A stretch of DNA of 64,000 bases from Silurus meridionalis (lineage: Eukaryota; Chordata; Actinopteri; Siluriformes; Siluridae), in contig NC_060906.1 in NCBI RefSeq assembly GCF_014805685.1, positions 20,128,164 through 20,192,163 on the forward strand, read 5' to 3'. Below the pieces are notes generated by a model. That model was not told the DNA's origin and searched no databases. It was given only the letters and a program-made list of their open reading frames with translations. Positions 1 to 12,747 of this stretch are shown piece after piece. Each line of letters starts with the position of its first letter. The first letter of the stretch is position 1. Position numbers and translations under genes: made by a program.

Positions 1-343
1 TATTTGGCACATGTTTATATTTAAGATGCACAACAAGCAAGTTCTTCCATTACAGTGCACACTGTGGCACATTGTTCCTCTGCGCATGCGCATAGGTTAC
101 AGATGTCTGGCCTGCTTCACAGATCGTTTTCCTTTTTCCTCCAGTTACATAAAATCGTCAGAATCGTTACCACCCTGAAAAAAAAATTTATAGTAAAGTT
201 TAAAGATGCACACAAGTGTGTGTACATTTGCACATATATGTTTGCACAAATCAGATTTTTGAGTAGTATATATTGATAAGAAAAAATACTTAAAGGTGTT
301 TACATTTAGGTGCATGCATAAGGAACATGTGGGCAAACAATTA

Positions 344-1959
<1,616 letters not shown>

Positions 1960-2131
1960 TAAGGGGTCTGAATGCTTTCTGAACGCACTGTAGCACATTT
2001 CATTAAAGTATTCTTTATTATGGCAAGAAATCAATAAACCCTGATTTTCTGATCTCCAGTAGAAGAAATGGCACAATACTTCACAGATATGTAAGTCTTA
2101 TAGCACCAAACTAAAAGAATTGTAAAACATA

Positions 2132-2132
<1 letters not shown>

Positions 2133-2190
<58 letters not shown>
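2133..2190. repeat. (CA)n microsatellite
   Basis: Uninterrupted CA dinucleotides, 29 units. The same array is present in the paralogous copy at 13267-13313 with fewer units. Confidence 0.98.
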
Positions 2191-2192
<2 letters not shown>

Positions 2193-2438
2193 CAGGTTAC
2201 AGACGACATCTGCATGTTTTGCAAACACACGTAGACGCCTTTACAACCAACAACATGGTCCCAATCTACCTCTGCATGTCCTTCCATGATTACATATCAT
2301 ATTGTACATTTATAATACACTATATATACACTATATTTAAACTTATTTATATTATATATCGGACACTTCATAACTTTTTTTTGTCCTTTATGTCTACAAT
2401 TTCATTGTATGGTGCAGTGGTTCTTAAAATGTTGGTTG

Positions 2439-3570
2439 TGCGCCTCTAGTGGAGAATAAAGACATGACAGGTGGGGCAGGATGAACTGCAGGATTTCAAT
2501 ATTTTTGTGTTCTTTATTAATCTCCATTTATTATTTTCTGTTATAAATCAAAATATAAATATGCACATTGGGTCAAGTAAATTAAATTTAGTGTCCCCGA
2601 CAACTACACTATAATTTGTTGTTGTTTTTTTTTAACTTGATGCCATTTGATATTATTGATTTAGAACTTGATATTTAAATAAATTAGACGTTTAACCAAG
2701 TATTTCATTACTATTTGTGGGGGTGATGAAGGACAGGTGCGGAAATCCACCCCCTTTAAAGTGTGGTAATGGGGAATATTAATCATGTAACCGAATGTTT
2801 CCTGTATATAAGACAAACTCCGGAATTACACATTTATGTTGGAATTTCATTGTGAATGAGGCAAAGTTTTAAAGTGCAGTCATTTTGGTCTAGGACTTAT
2901 TTAGAGTATGTTTTTCTACATCACGACTAATAGCAACGAAGCTATTTTTATAAATATATAACAATACAGATAGATTAGAACAAAAAGGGGTGCAAACAGG
3001 AAAGAAGAAAATGAAGGTTCTACCTCGTTTGTGGTCATTTTCTCGCTCTTCATAAGTGATGAATAATTCCTGTAAAAGACACGCATTTAATCTGCACGCT
3101 TAATTATGCAGAAATAAAATGAAACAATGATGTCATTTCTATTAGCTTTTAGTTTCACGATTTACTGAATGTTACTGGAGCGGAGCGGTGCCCTCGGCAG
3201 AACACTGGAGAACCTCTGCCTCTAGTGGAGAATAAAGACATGACAGGTGGGGCACGATGAACTGCAGAATTTTAATATTGTTTTCTGTGTGTTCTTTATT
3301 AATCTCCATTTATTATTTTCTGTTATAAATAAAAATTCAAACAAGCACTTTGGGTCATTAATGCAAGTAAATTAAAGCATCTACACTATAATTTGTTTTG
3401 GTTTTTTTTACTTGATGCCATTTGATGTTATGGATTTAGAACTTAATATTTCAATAAATTAGACATTGAACCAAATATTTTATTAATATTGTCGGGGGTG
3501 ATGGAGGACATGTGGTGCTTAAAAATCAACCCCCTCTAAAGTTTGGGAATGGTGAATAATAACCGTGTAA
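2439..3570. repeat. Dispersed ~350-bp repeat, two copies (2439-2800 and 3218-3570)
   Basis: Both blocks begin near CCTCTAGTGGAGAATAAAGA and run through TTCTTTATTAATCTCCATTT, TTGATGCCATTTGAT and a CCCC-TCTAAAGT-like end. A third, shorter copy is at 13565-13840. The block is preceded by GCAGTGGTTCT in the first copy, reminiscent of hAT termini, but I do not see a matching right terminus. Class unassigned. Confidence 0.7.
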
Positions 3571-3626
3571 CTGACTGTTTGTGGAAATGGTATGAAATAC
3601 ATTTGGAAATCATAAAAATTTAGCTT

Positions 3627-5260
3627 TCATATGGCAAAGGATTTTTTTTTGTAGCATGTCAACACAGTTGACACACATCCGCTGCATTCACAACGGCTTC
3701 CCCTTGTGAGGTGCAGCCCAAGACACAAACAGCTGGTCATTCCTCCTGAAGCCTGCCGTTCTCCTGACATACGTATGGAGAGCCTGCACTGGGCATAAGG
3801 AATCAATCTCTCCTCCTCCCTAGAAGAGAACAGAGGAGGGTGAAAAGCTGAAAGTTCTGTAATGGGACATCTATAAGAAGAATCTAACACTTTAGGTACA
3901 AATGCCAGGTTAGGGCGAAAGGAAACTTTCCTGAGCCCAGGGGCAAACTGTAAACAGGATGGACTGACAGACAGGGCTTGCAGCTCGCTCACACGCTTAG
4001 CTGTCACCAGAGCTACAAGCATTGCGCAGAGCTCTGAGAGACAAGCAGGGAGAGAAGAGAGAGAAATTTCAGCTTCGTGCCATCCACCAGCTCGAAAGGG
4101 TGTTGATAAAGAGCCTCCAAGACCATAGACAGATCCCACTGAGGCACCATCTGCCTAGACACCAGCTTCTTATCTTTCATACAACGACTAATTAAGGGGT
4201 GCCGACCTGCAGGTTTGTTACCAATCCCGACATAACACGCAGAAATAGCCGCCAGATATACTTTTAAAGTAGAAAAAGCTTTGACTTTATCCAGCAAATC
4301 CTGGAGAAAACACAATATGTCTCCCACAGAACACTGAAAAAAGACAATGTGACAATGGCCACACCACTTCTCAACGACTTGCCATTTATTGTCGTAAAAT
4401 GTGCGAGTAGATAAGGCTCTGGCACTCTGAATAGTGTGTATAACTGATGGTGGTAAACCTGCCACATTCAAGTTCCACCTCTCACGAGCCTGGCCCAAAG
4501 AGCTATCCTGTCTGGGAGGATAAATCTCCCCCCTCGCCTGGGACAGGAGGTCCCCCTGTCGAGGGAGTGGCCAATGCTGATCTGACAGCAGCTGAACTAT
4601 ATTGGAGTCCCAGCGTGAAGCTATGAGAACCAGTAACAAGCCCAGTTCCCTGAACCTGGCTAGGGTGGTGGAAATCAAGCTTAGTGGAGGGAATTCATAT
4701 AGAAGGACATTTGGCCATGGGTGGGCTAAAGCGTCCACACCCAACAGTGCATCTTTGTCCCTTAGAGTGTCCCATAAAGAGGACACTGAGCGTTTTCTCA
4801 CTAAGCGAAGAGATCTACGGCAGCTCAGCCCTAACTGCTTCAACACTTGGGTGTGCAGTTTCCATTCCCCGTACAGGGGGTTTTCCTTGGACAACAAATC
4901 CGCACCCCTGTTCCATATGCCTGGAACATAAGTCGCTCTGAAAGGCACGCAAAAACCCCAGTGTAAACAACTTTGGTCATGCGTTGATGACGTCACAACC
5001 ATCACCGCGCTGGGCTCCGCAGTAAGAGCGAGCACGCCCTCCAGCGGTGATACTAGGGGGGTGCTTGGTGATACTGAACAGTTTCCCTTGTTCCTCGAAC
5101 CCGAGGAGAACTTAGGGAGCAAGCCCTTACGGAACTCAGAACCGCGCTGTGTTCCCTTCTCATTTTCTTTGCAGGTGGAGAAAGGAGGATAGGGGAACAT
5201 ACGCATGGCAGGTTGCACCCTTAGGGTGGGGCGGACGGTTTCTAGCTGCCATGGCCACAA
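3627..5260 (-). pseudogene. DIRS-like retrotransposon: RNase H end and tyrosine recombinase, frame-broken
   Basis: Two overlapping reading frames (4013-5260 and 3627-4139) together resemble the 3' half of fish DIRS1-like elements. The first includes VPGIWNRGADLLSK, a motif typical of the RNase H end of DIRS polymerases. It is followed by a tyrosine-recombinase-like segment: RTFYDNKWQVVEKWC, then STLKVYLAAISACY, then the region around LVALVTAKRVSELQALSVSP in the second frame. A frameshift near 4020-4060 separates the parts. The reverse-transcriptase core (YxDD region) is not seen upstream, so it seems to be deleted. DIRS elements integrate by tyrosine recombinase rather than DDE integrase (family knowledge). 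Confidence 0.8.
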
Positions 5261-5909
5261 ATGAATGCTTCACCCATGGTCCCGAGCCGTCCAATCTTTG
5301 AATCGCGAGGCGTCCAATCTTTGAATCGCGCCTCGTGCAGAGCGCAGCATCAGATCATTTACCACACAAATCTTGTCCCAGAGTGCCGGGTTCGGTACTC
5401 CCGTGTCGAGCTGTCCCCCCATCTCCTCCAAAACCTATGCCTGGTACGCAAACAGTAAAATCACCGCGTTTAGTGAGCAAACTGACTGTGCCACGTATAT
5501 GTACATTCTCTGATGGATAAACGCCGTCAGCCTTTCCATTTTGCCTGACAGCAAAATTTAAAAGGAGGTAAAAATAGAGCGCTGATTCGGATGGAGGTGG
5601 TAGGCCACCAAAGACTCTACCGCTTGGGGTCTGGTAAACCCCAGCTCTCCCGTCCCTTGAATCTCCAGCTTAGAACACCCTTTCACGGGAAGCTTGAATT
5701 GAAGGGGCTAGACCAATAGTGAGACATCTCTTCATGCAAGCCGGCACGGCGGGCAGGAGCTGTCTAGCTGCAGGTTGAGCAAGCGGCAGCCTTTTCCCAT
5801 CATAAAGGTCTCTTTTAGCTCCCTCCACGTCCTGGCCCACAGTCCAAGCTAGGCCTAGCTTAGCCGCGGTTCGCTTGCATACCTCATGCAGGTTACCGTT
5901 CGCCTGCAA
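5261..5909 (-). pseudogene. DIRS-like retrotransposon ORF1 (gag-like) remnant
   Basis: The frame at 5670-5909 contains NGNLHEVCKRTAAKLGL and KRLPLAQPAARQLLPAVPAC, continuing in broken frames to about 5300 with a stretch like LEIQGTGELGFTRPQAVESL. This matches my memory of ORF1 of fish DIRS1-like elements. Stops and frameshifts interrupt it. It joins almost directly to the RNase H part at 5260, implying an internal deletion of most of the polymerase. Confidence 0.65.
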
Positions 5910-6881
5910 GGCTGAGTCCCCTTCGCTCTGGGGTCTTGACCGGCAATTCGGCCTCCATCAAGTCCGCCCATCTCGTGGTAGCTCGTAGCTTTGTGGCAGC
6001 ACCGGACAGTCATGGGTCTTGTTGGTTAGCCACCAGCACTCTCAGCCGTCTCTCCGAAACTTTCACCGGCATTGACCGCATTGAACGCATGCTTGCGGGT
6101 TCGCAAGCTATGTTTAAACATGCTTCAGGCCCATGCACACGATGCACATACGATCCTGTATGACTAGTCTCGCGTTCAGTGGCGGAATCAATGACGGCCC
6201 GCACGATGAACAGTTTAGCAAAAACCAGCCAGGAATGATATTATAAGGGGTGGACCTGAGGAATAAAGGTGTGGTGGAGCCTGATCGCCGGTCGACCTGT
6301 CTGTCAAGACAGAAGTGGTGTCATAGGAACTTCCGTAGTTGGTCATGCCCTAAGCGATTCCCATAGTAAAACACTGAGCGAAGTTAGAGAAGGAACTTTA
6401 AGTTTCTATAAAAAAAAACATATAACAGGTTGCCATATTTAAAAAAATCTAAGTATAACCCTGTCAGGAAGTCATGTATTCTTAACTATTCAGTATGGGT
6501 GTATTGTATAGTATTTACATTGAGTCTTATTTATGTTAAACTAACCGAGTCAATGAGAATGCTATCTAAAGCGTGTTACTCTATGTTCATAACCCTTTAA
6601 CTGTTGTTTTTAATGGCATCCAATGCAATTCCTTGCTGTCTATCTGACTCTCCACCCCCTGGTGCATGAACTGGTCAATCAGCCCCATGTGTGCACCATA
6701 TTTTTCCTTTTATCACAGCAGCTCATCTCCAAAGTCGTTCTCCTCCGCCTGCATTTTATGGCCTTGTTTGCTTTTGTAGGAGTCAATGCCAGCATGAGGG
6801 AGCGTGGTTGAAGGGTACATCCATTTATATTTGTGTGGCACTCCACACCACCCACCAACTATAGTCTTCTTACTAATGTTA

Positions 6882-6884
<3 letters not shown>

Positions 6885-6931
<47 letters not shown>
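6885..6931. repeat. (TG)n microsatellite
   Basis: Uninterrupted TG repeat immediately left of the solo LTR. Confidence 0.97.
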
Positions 6932-6932
<1 letters not shown>

Positions 6933-6960
6933 TCCTTAGCTGTTGGTGTGTGTAGCCAGA

Positions 6961-7361
6961 TGTCAGGGATTCCCCTGCCACACCCCTCCGTAGCTCTCTT
7001 TCAGCTGCTCCCGGTGCTAATTGCCGACACCTGTTCCGCATTACCTGGTACCCCTTTATAAGCCCATGCTCCGACACCACTCGCTGTCGGATCTCTTAGA
7101 TGGCTATAGTGACTTACCAGATTCCTTATCGCCAGCATTCACCGCTGGTTCATGCTCCTGGCTCCGTGTTTATACTCACGGTCTGGATTATACTCTCTTT
7201 ACGGATTATCCCCTATACCTGCATTACGGATACTACCTGTATTAGGAACTATACCGGGGTTACGGTTTGTAATTCTTCCAGACTCATGTTAGTTTTCATA
7301 CTTTAAATTAAGACTATGATTGAGTTGCTTCTGCTTCCTACTCTTGGTCAAAACCCTGACA
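6961..7361 (+). mobile_element. Solo LTR with 5-bp target-site duplication
   Basis: The 401-bp block starts TGTCAGGG and ends CCCTGACA, so it has the TG...CA termini and short inverted repeat of an LTR. It is flanked by CCAGA on both sides (6956-6960 and 7362-7366), a 5-bp duplication typical of retroviral-type integrases. A TATA-like CTTTATAAG lies at about 7050. No internal coding region adjoins, so it is a solo LTR formed by LTR-LTR recombination. The strand is inferred from the TATA position. Confidence 0.85.
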
Positions 7362-7366
7362 CCAGA

Positions 7367-8119
7367 ACTATGGAGAACTTGTTTATATTTTTTTTAAGCA
7401 TGAAACTAATGGACCATTGTGGGTTAGTGGAGCCATACATAACCTCAATTTCCCCCCACAAAGCGCACCATATGACTGAGCATGTGGTATATTTTGGGCA
7501 AAGTTTTATGCTCATAATGTATTTATTTACTATAAAATCTAAACACTTAAAAAAACCTTTACATGTATATTGCTTATAATAATTTTGTGTGGTGTAACTC
7601 AACAATAATTATAATCACCAACTTTCCTGGCAGCTTACTTGTTTAAGCTATAAACTCCTAGTCAGTATTAGGTAATGCCAAGGCCATGTCATATGCTTTG
7701 CAATGACTAAATCTTTTCTGTAAAAGTAAACTGGAGCAACCATTCAGCTAAGTCTATGGTCTGTAAAAGTTGCAGTATCCAGGCTGGCCTTGAGCTCTAT
7801 CAGTGTCAAAATGCCTCCTTTGAAAAAAGACTCCTTTCTTTTGTGACTGCATTAGAAGTCAAGTTGCTTGATGGAAATTTCATAAATGTGAGTCTCAGCA
7901 CTAAAACATACACTTAGCTTAGACACACTCTCCCATTTTAAGTGCAAATTAAAAACGTATCTTTTTAGCAAAGCCTACATATAACACACATCACATATCA
8001 TAAACCTGTGCTCCAGAATATCTGATCACATGCACATTATCAACTTGTGCTGTTAATATCATGAACAGCAGCTACGCTAATTCCTCTCCACTGCTTCTCT
8101 TTCTCTCCCCATCCTAGCT
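7367..8119. other. Unassigned intergenic DNA
   Basis: AT-rich sequence with no exon, conserved motif or transposon terminus that I could support. Confidence 0.6.
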
Positions 8120-8516
8120 CCAGTCACGTCCCACCTCATGAAGATTATGGACCTTTAAAGAAATAGATGCGGCCCCCGTAAACTTCCCGTACCACCCAGA
8201 GATGTACCAGTCCCCAGCTGGATCCCACGTCATGTGTGGAGTTTTGACATTGGACCTCCTGGAGTGTTTAAAAGCTTTATAATCAAACTCTTGATGTCCC
8301 CCAAATGAGGATGGGTTCCTCTTTTGAGTCTGGTTCCTCTCAAGGTTTCTTCCTCATAACATCTAAGGGAGTTTTTCCTTGCCACAGTCGCCATGGCTGC
8401 TCATCAGGGATAAACGCACAACATTAACCTTGACTGTTGATTTCTGTAAAGCTGTTTTGAGACAATGTCTGTTGTGAAAAGCGCTATAGAAATAAACTTG
8501 ACTTGACTTGACTTAC
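8120..8516 (+). repeat. Fish retroposon 3' tail ending in (TTGAC)n
   Basis: Contains GAGTCTGGTTCCTCTCAAGG, GGGAGTTTTTCCTTGCC and AAGCGCTATAGAAATAAACT, ending in repeated TTGAC. The same consensus recurs at 55300-55530, 59330-59550 and, inverted, at 62530-62800. I recognise it as a common teleost LINE/SINE-type tail but cannot name the family with certainty. Confidence 0.75.
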
Positions 8517-8627
8517 CAGGGCATGGGCAATACGAAAGTACATGCTGACACCTAGTGCCTTGAAAAGAAGCCATGTTTTCTACATTATTTCTCAAGAAAA
8601 GCAAAGTCACACCCACGTTTTTAGCAT

Positions 8628-8633
8628 TTTATT
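8628..8633 (-). promoter_or_regulatory. Polyadenylation signal of the 9-kb gene
   Basis: AATAAA on the minus strand (TTTATT on plus), about 150 bp beyond the stop codon at 8779. Confidence 0.55.
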
Positions 8634-8778
8634 TACAGTATGTACAGTCAGCAAAGCAGAAATACAGGACACAAATAACAATGATCCAGAGACCATACAC
8701 CATATATGTGACTGCAACTAATGTAAGGCTTTTGGATACTAATACATTGTTGTTTGAGAGCGCTTATCTAAATCTTAT

Positions 8779-10238
8779 CTAAAACTCATCTGAATCAGTA
8801 CTTTCCAGTATATGCCATATAGGATCATGTGGAAATGCATCCCAAGGAAAAAAGCGGTAGATGAACATTACACCAGCTGTAACAATTAGACCAGCACATA
8901 TCCGCTTCCTTACCTGCAACAAATGTTCATTAATTCAATATGCATTCATAAATATTTTATCTTATATTTCATAGGAATGTTTCTCAAATTTGATTAATCA
9001 GAAGCTATTGATTGATTTTCTATAGCAGCATATAGCTGATATAACAGTTTCTATACTAATAGCTAATTCGCTGCACCCTGCAGACCTAGAAATAAACAAA
9101 AATATTGTTTTGCATTTTGACAATCTAAAACAGATGTTTGTTCATATAATGAGTTTTCCTGTAAAGAGAAATACAATATATTTGACATTTGAGGGAAAAG
9201 CTCTAATGTCAGAAATTTGTTGATTTATTAAATTTATTGAGTCTTCAGTAATAAGCTATGTGATAACAGGAGCTAGAAAACATGGATCTATAGATGGATT
9301 TAAAAAAAATCTGAATTAATTGTAACAATAATTACAACAAATTGATACTTACAACACGGTGAGGTTTAGAGAATTTCTGTAGGTAGTTTTTGGCACTTTC
9401 TATGGCTTTCTTATTCTTCGAAGAATTCAGCAGTCCTGAATTCTCATGAAACAAGACGTCCACCATCATCACATTTTTTATATCCCAGCTGCTGCTGCTT
9501 GGTGCAATGTGCTCTGGGTCAAATGTGGTGAAGTACAATCATAATAGTGGGCTTCTCATCTAAAAATAGTAAAATAAAAGAATTTCAAGTGAATAATATA
9601 CTTTCACCGTCAAATTTTCAAACTAATTGGATTAGAAAAATAAAGAAATATTTAAACAATTGGGCTTGGCTCAATTATATTAGATTTAATTTACCCAAAT
9701 TGACTTAATTATTTTAACATTTTACAAAAGCACTGAAAAAAATGTTTTTGCTTGAATTCAGGTCAGTTTAATCACTTTTGTAAATAAATGCACTGCTTTA
9801 AATTAATTATTAATTAACAGATAATTCTGCCAAAATGTCCTCATTTACTTTTTTCATGGAATAAATAGGTCATTTAACTTATATGGTGAATGTGGCAATT
9901 TGATGAATGCGCTGAGGAGCAAGGTGAATTTGATGAAATAGAGAGGAGAATGTTGAATGATAAAAATTGAAATAAAAAAGGCACAAGGAAATAACATATC
10001 ACATATGACTCGCTTTCTCTTATAAAGCTATTAAAATCCATGCAAAAAATGGTCTTATCACATTGTCTCTAATTTGATTTGCACAGGATTGGTTCATGGT
10101 TTTTTTTATTCTTTCTTTTACATGTTTTTGTTGTTTTGTTTTGTTGGGTTTTGTGGGGGTTTGGGGATGGGTAAAGAGTAAACAGGCATCTGGGCATTTG
10201 GCTATCTGGGAGTGTCTATAAAAATGACTGACAATTAC

Positions 10239-10321
<83 letters not shown>

Positions 10322-10758
10322 TAATCACTGAAACCTTTGCTATAATTCTTTCTGCCTATTTTCCAAATAAATTTGTGCATGAAAGAAACAGATAAACGAC
10401 TGCACCTGCACACGAATCCATTTTCAGGAATTAGACCAGATGCTATAACTGCATGCTCCATGTCCTTCTGTACCACATTACAATAGTATTATTTGAACTC
10501 ACGTGTAAGGCGTGACAGAGCTGCTTCAATGTCGGTTCCAGCGCGCGAGACGATCGGACAGAAGACCACTTTGACATCACAATCCTTCTCATTACTTTCT
10601 ACTACTTTCACTTTGTTATTAATCTTTAGATGTGAAATGATTTCACTACGGAGTTTCTTGACATTTGCATGAGGCTCAAAATAAACTCTGGTCACAAATA
10701 TGGTCTTGAAGAATGGGTTAGAATCCCAACTTTTAAATCGCTTCCAATACAATGCCAT
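8779..10758 (-). CDS. Uncharacterised teleost gene, three exons, C-terminal membrane anchor, frameshift in exon 2
   Basis: Exons on the minus strand: 10503-10758 (ATG MALYWKRF..., 85 codons plus 1 nt), 9353-9559, and 8779-8913 ending in TAG. All introns are GT-AG. The first exon holds a Rossmann-like alternation ending VVFCPIVSRAGTDIEAAL. Exon 2 starts EKPTIMIVLHH and should continue TFDPEH, but the frame is off by 2 nt near 9523-9528. Exon 3 opens with a basic VRKR, then a hydrophobic helix (ICAGLIVTAGVMFIY), then a short acidic tail ending DSDEF. If joined, the protein is about 199 aa. I recall a fish-restricted family with these motifs (LHHTFDPE) but no assigned function. The promoter carries TATA and ISRE-like sites, suggesting interferon induction. 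It is either a real gene with a sequence error or a recent pseudogene. Confidence 0.65.
10241..10317. repeat. (TA)n microsatellite
   Basis: Long TA array in intron 1 of the uncharacterised gene, close to the exon 1 donor. Confidence 0.97.
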
Positions 10759-10819
10759 TGTAGTTGTGTTGAAGAATAAAGTTCCCTTATTAAACACGTT
10801 ATAGAAACGCTAGATGTCC

Positions 10820-10828
10820 TTATTATAT
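10820..10828 (-). promoter_or_regulatory. TATA-like box of the 9-kb gene
   Basis: ATATAATAA on the minus strand, 62-70 bp upstream of the ATG at 10758, at a distance fitting a start site near 10795. Confidence 0.5.
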
Positions 10829-10872
10829 CTCCTGTAACCCTGTCCTGCGCAAAACCAGCGTCTACTTTCGCT

Positions 10873-10882
10873 TTTCAGTTTC
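10873..10882 (-). promoter_or_regulatory. ISRE (interferon-stimulated response element)-like site
   Basis: The minus strand reads GAAACTGAAA, a full match to the ISRE core GAAANNGAAA, about 45 bp upstream of the TATA-like box. A second IRF-type motif, GAAAGTGAAG, is at 10899-10908 on the plus strand. Tandem ISRE/IRF sites directly above a TATA box are characteristic of interferon-induced promoters. Confidence 0.6.
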
Positions 10883-11461
10883 GTTCAGGCTTAAAAGTGA
10901 AAGTGAAGATCTGATTGGTTTTAACAACGAATGCGGAAAAATACTCCTCTCTGATTGGCTGGTGTATAATGTATTATTATATATATTGTGTTTACTGTTT
11001 TATTATTCTTACAGTCTCCTAAAGAATTGTGTACAATAAAAAAAACTTGGCCTTGTCTATGGGGTGTCCAGTGTACCTCTAGTATGCATCTTTCTGCCTT
11101 AGAAATAATTTTATATACAAAAAGTAGCATTTGCATTGGGTTTTAATGCCATTTAAAGCTATTCAATCTCAGGAAATTAGTTATAACCAGTCATTGTCTT
11201 TGTGGATTCAGAGCCCATCCCAAGAATACTGGGTGTGAAGCAGGACCCTACAATGATACACAACATGCACCTTCCCATGGAGAGGAAACTCTCTATAACA
11301 CAATACATGTTTTCTTGGAGTTACTGCCTCAGAAACAAGGAATGGCAGTGTGGCTCCTTTATACCTGAAAGTGTACCTTGAAGTGAGGTTGTACTTTTTC
11401 TTAGAAACATGAAATCGAAGCACAATCCCTATTTGGATCATGTAACTAGACAACAATTTAT

Positions 11462-11640
11462 CACAGTGGTTAAGATGTTGGACATCTGCTCATAAGGTGA
11501 TGAATTAAAATCCCGGGAACCATTACAATGCCACTGCTGCGTTCTTTGAGAACGAACCTGAACCCTCAACTGGTCAGTTGTATAGGGTAAATAATTATAA
11601 GTCACTCTGGATGAGGGCGTCTGCCAAATGCTGTATATTC
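11462..11640 (+). repeat. SINE-like repeat with fish GTCGCTCTGGAT-type tail
   Basis: Starts with CAGTGGTTAAGATGTTGGAC (tRNA-like) and ends AAGTCACTCTGGATGAGGGC...GCCAAATGCTGTAT, the tail shared with the repeats at 16090 (inverted) and 63678. Confidence 0.7.
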
Positions 11641-12741
11641 ACTGCAGGGGGATCTTTAACCTGTAACATGAACATAATGAACAATATTACCAGAAATAAA
11701 TCAGAAAACGTTATTCATAAGCTCACATACAAGGAAATGCTAACAATTGTTGTAAAAATACTGACCGTCAACTGGGAATGCAAACCTATTCAAATGAGTG
11801 CTCTAAATTTCCTATATCTGGATATGCATCTTATGCAAATATAACACATCACAAGAGAAAATATAGCTCTGATTGACCACTGACTCTTTTCTTTTTAGCC
11901 ATTAATCACTTTAAATCTTACAGCGTAACAGTAAAATGTGTACCAATGTTTAAAACATTGATTTCTTCCATCCAGGTTGCTGATGTTCTAGATATATTAA
12001 TATATCAAAGGAATTTGAGCAATGAAACAAACAAAATATGCAAAATGCAGGTATATGATGTCTGACAACAGATTTCAGGAACGTAGACACAGATTTTAGG
12101 GTCTTGTAGGTTACAATATAAAGTACATTTTCATAAATTGATGTCATTTGATAGCATTTGACCCACGATAAAATACAGATCATTAAAAAATATATGTAAT
12201 AATAGCCTGTATTAACTTCCCAGATAAAATTGACCCAATTCTGACGTAATGTAAAAATATTACAGCATCTGTGAAATAAAATCCCTAGAATCAACCATGA
12301 GCCTGTAAAAGGTTTATTGGTATTGTTAATGAATTGTTTTGCATCCATTAGACATTAAACAGGAAATGAGCCAGGGCTAGAATACACTGCCATGCATCAC
12401 ACAATCATTATGCTTGCATTAGCATCTGGCTCTCATCACTGAAAAAAGAAAAATAAAGAAAAATTGCGCCGAGATGTACAACAATGAATCTACACAATCA
12501 GTGAAAAAAACAGCATCCAAACCCTGATCTGTAAAAATCTGGAAAGAAAACATGTCACTGCTGCATTATCAGGGAATAATTACACCATGCGATTCCAATC
12601 CTCCAAAGCACAATATCAAATTTTGTACAGGAGAAAATCAACAGAAATGCTTCATCAACAGCCCTGTCATATCAGTTGTTGCTTTTTCCTTGTCTGTTAT
12701 ATATTTTTTTAAAGAAGCCATTGGTGAATTTGCTCCATGAT
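11641..12741. other. Intergenic DNA between the 9-kb gene and CCDC25
   Basis: AT-rich, no supported exon. The open frames here have no domain or splice context. Confidence 0.6.
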
Positions 12742-12747
12742 TTTATT
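12742..12747 (-). promoter_or_regulatory. CCDC25 polyadenylation signal
   Basis: AATAAA on the minus strand, about 140 bp past the stop codon. Confidence 0.5.

Larger units (their letters stand above)
3560..6420 (-). mobile_element. Internally deleted DIRS-like element
   Basis: Approximate extent of the unit holding the two coding remnants. The right end (about 6240-6400) contains the 5' leader-like sequence with GGGAATCGCTTAGGGCATG on the minus strand. Exact termini and target site were not resolved. Confidence 0.6.

Noticed and set aside
6804..7306. Short open frames over 6804-7306
   Set aside because: They cross the (TG)n array and the solo LTR; no domain.
10020..10476. Reverse open frames with poly(IY)
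   Set aside because: Translation of the (TA)n array; no coding evidence.
11950..12348. Reverse 132-codon open frame
   Set aside because: AT-rich, hydrophobic composition, no splice context or recognised domain.
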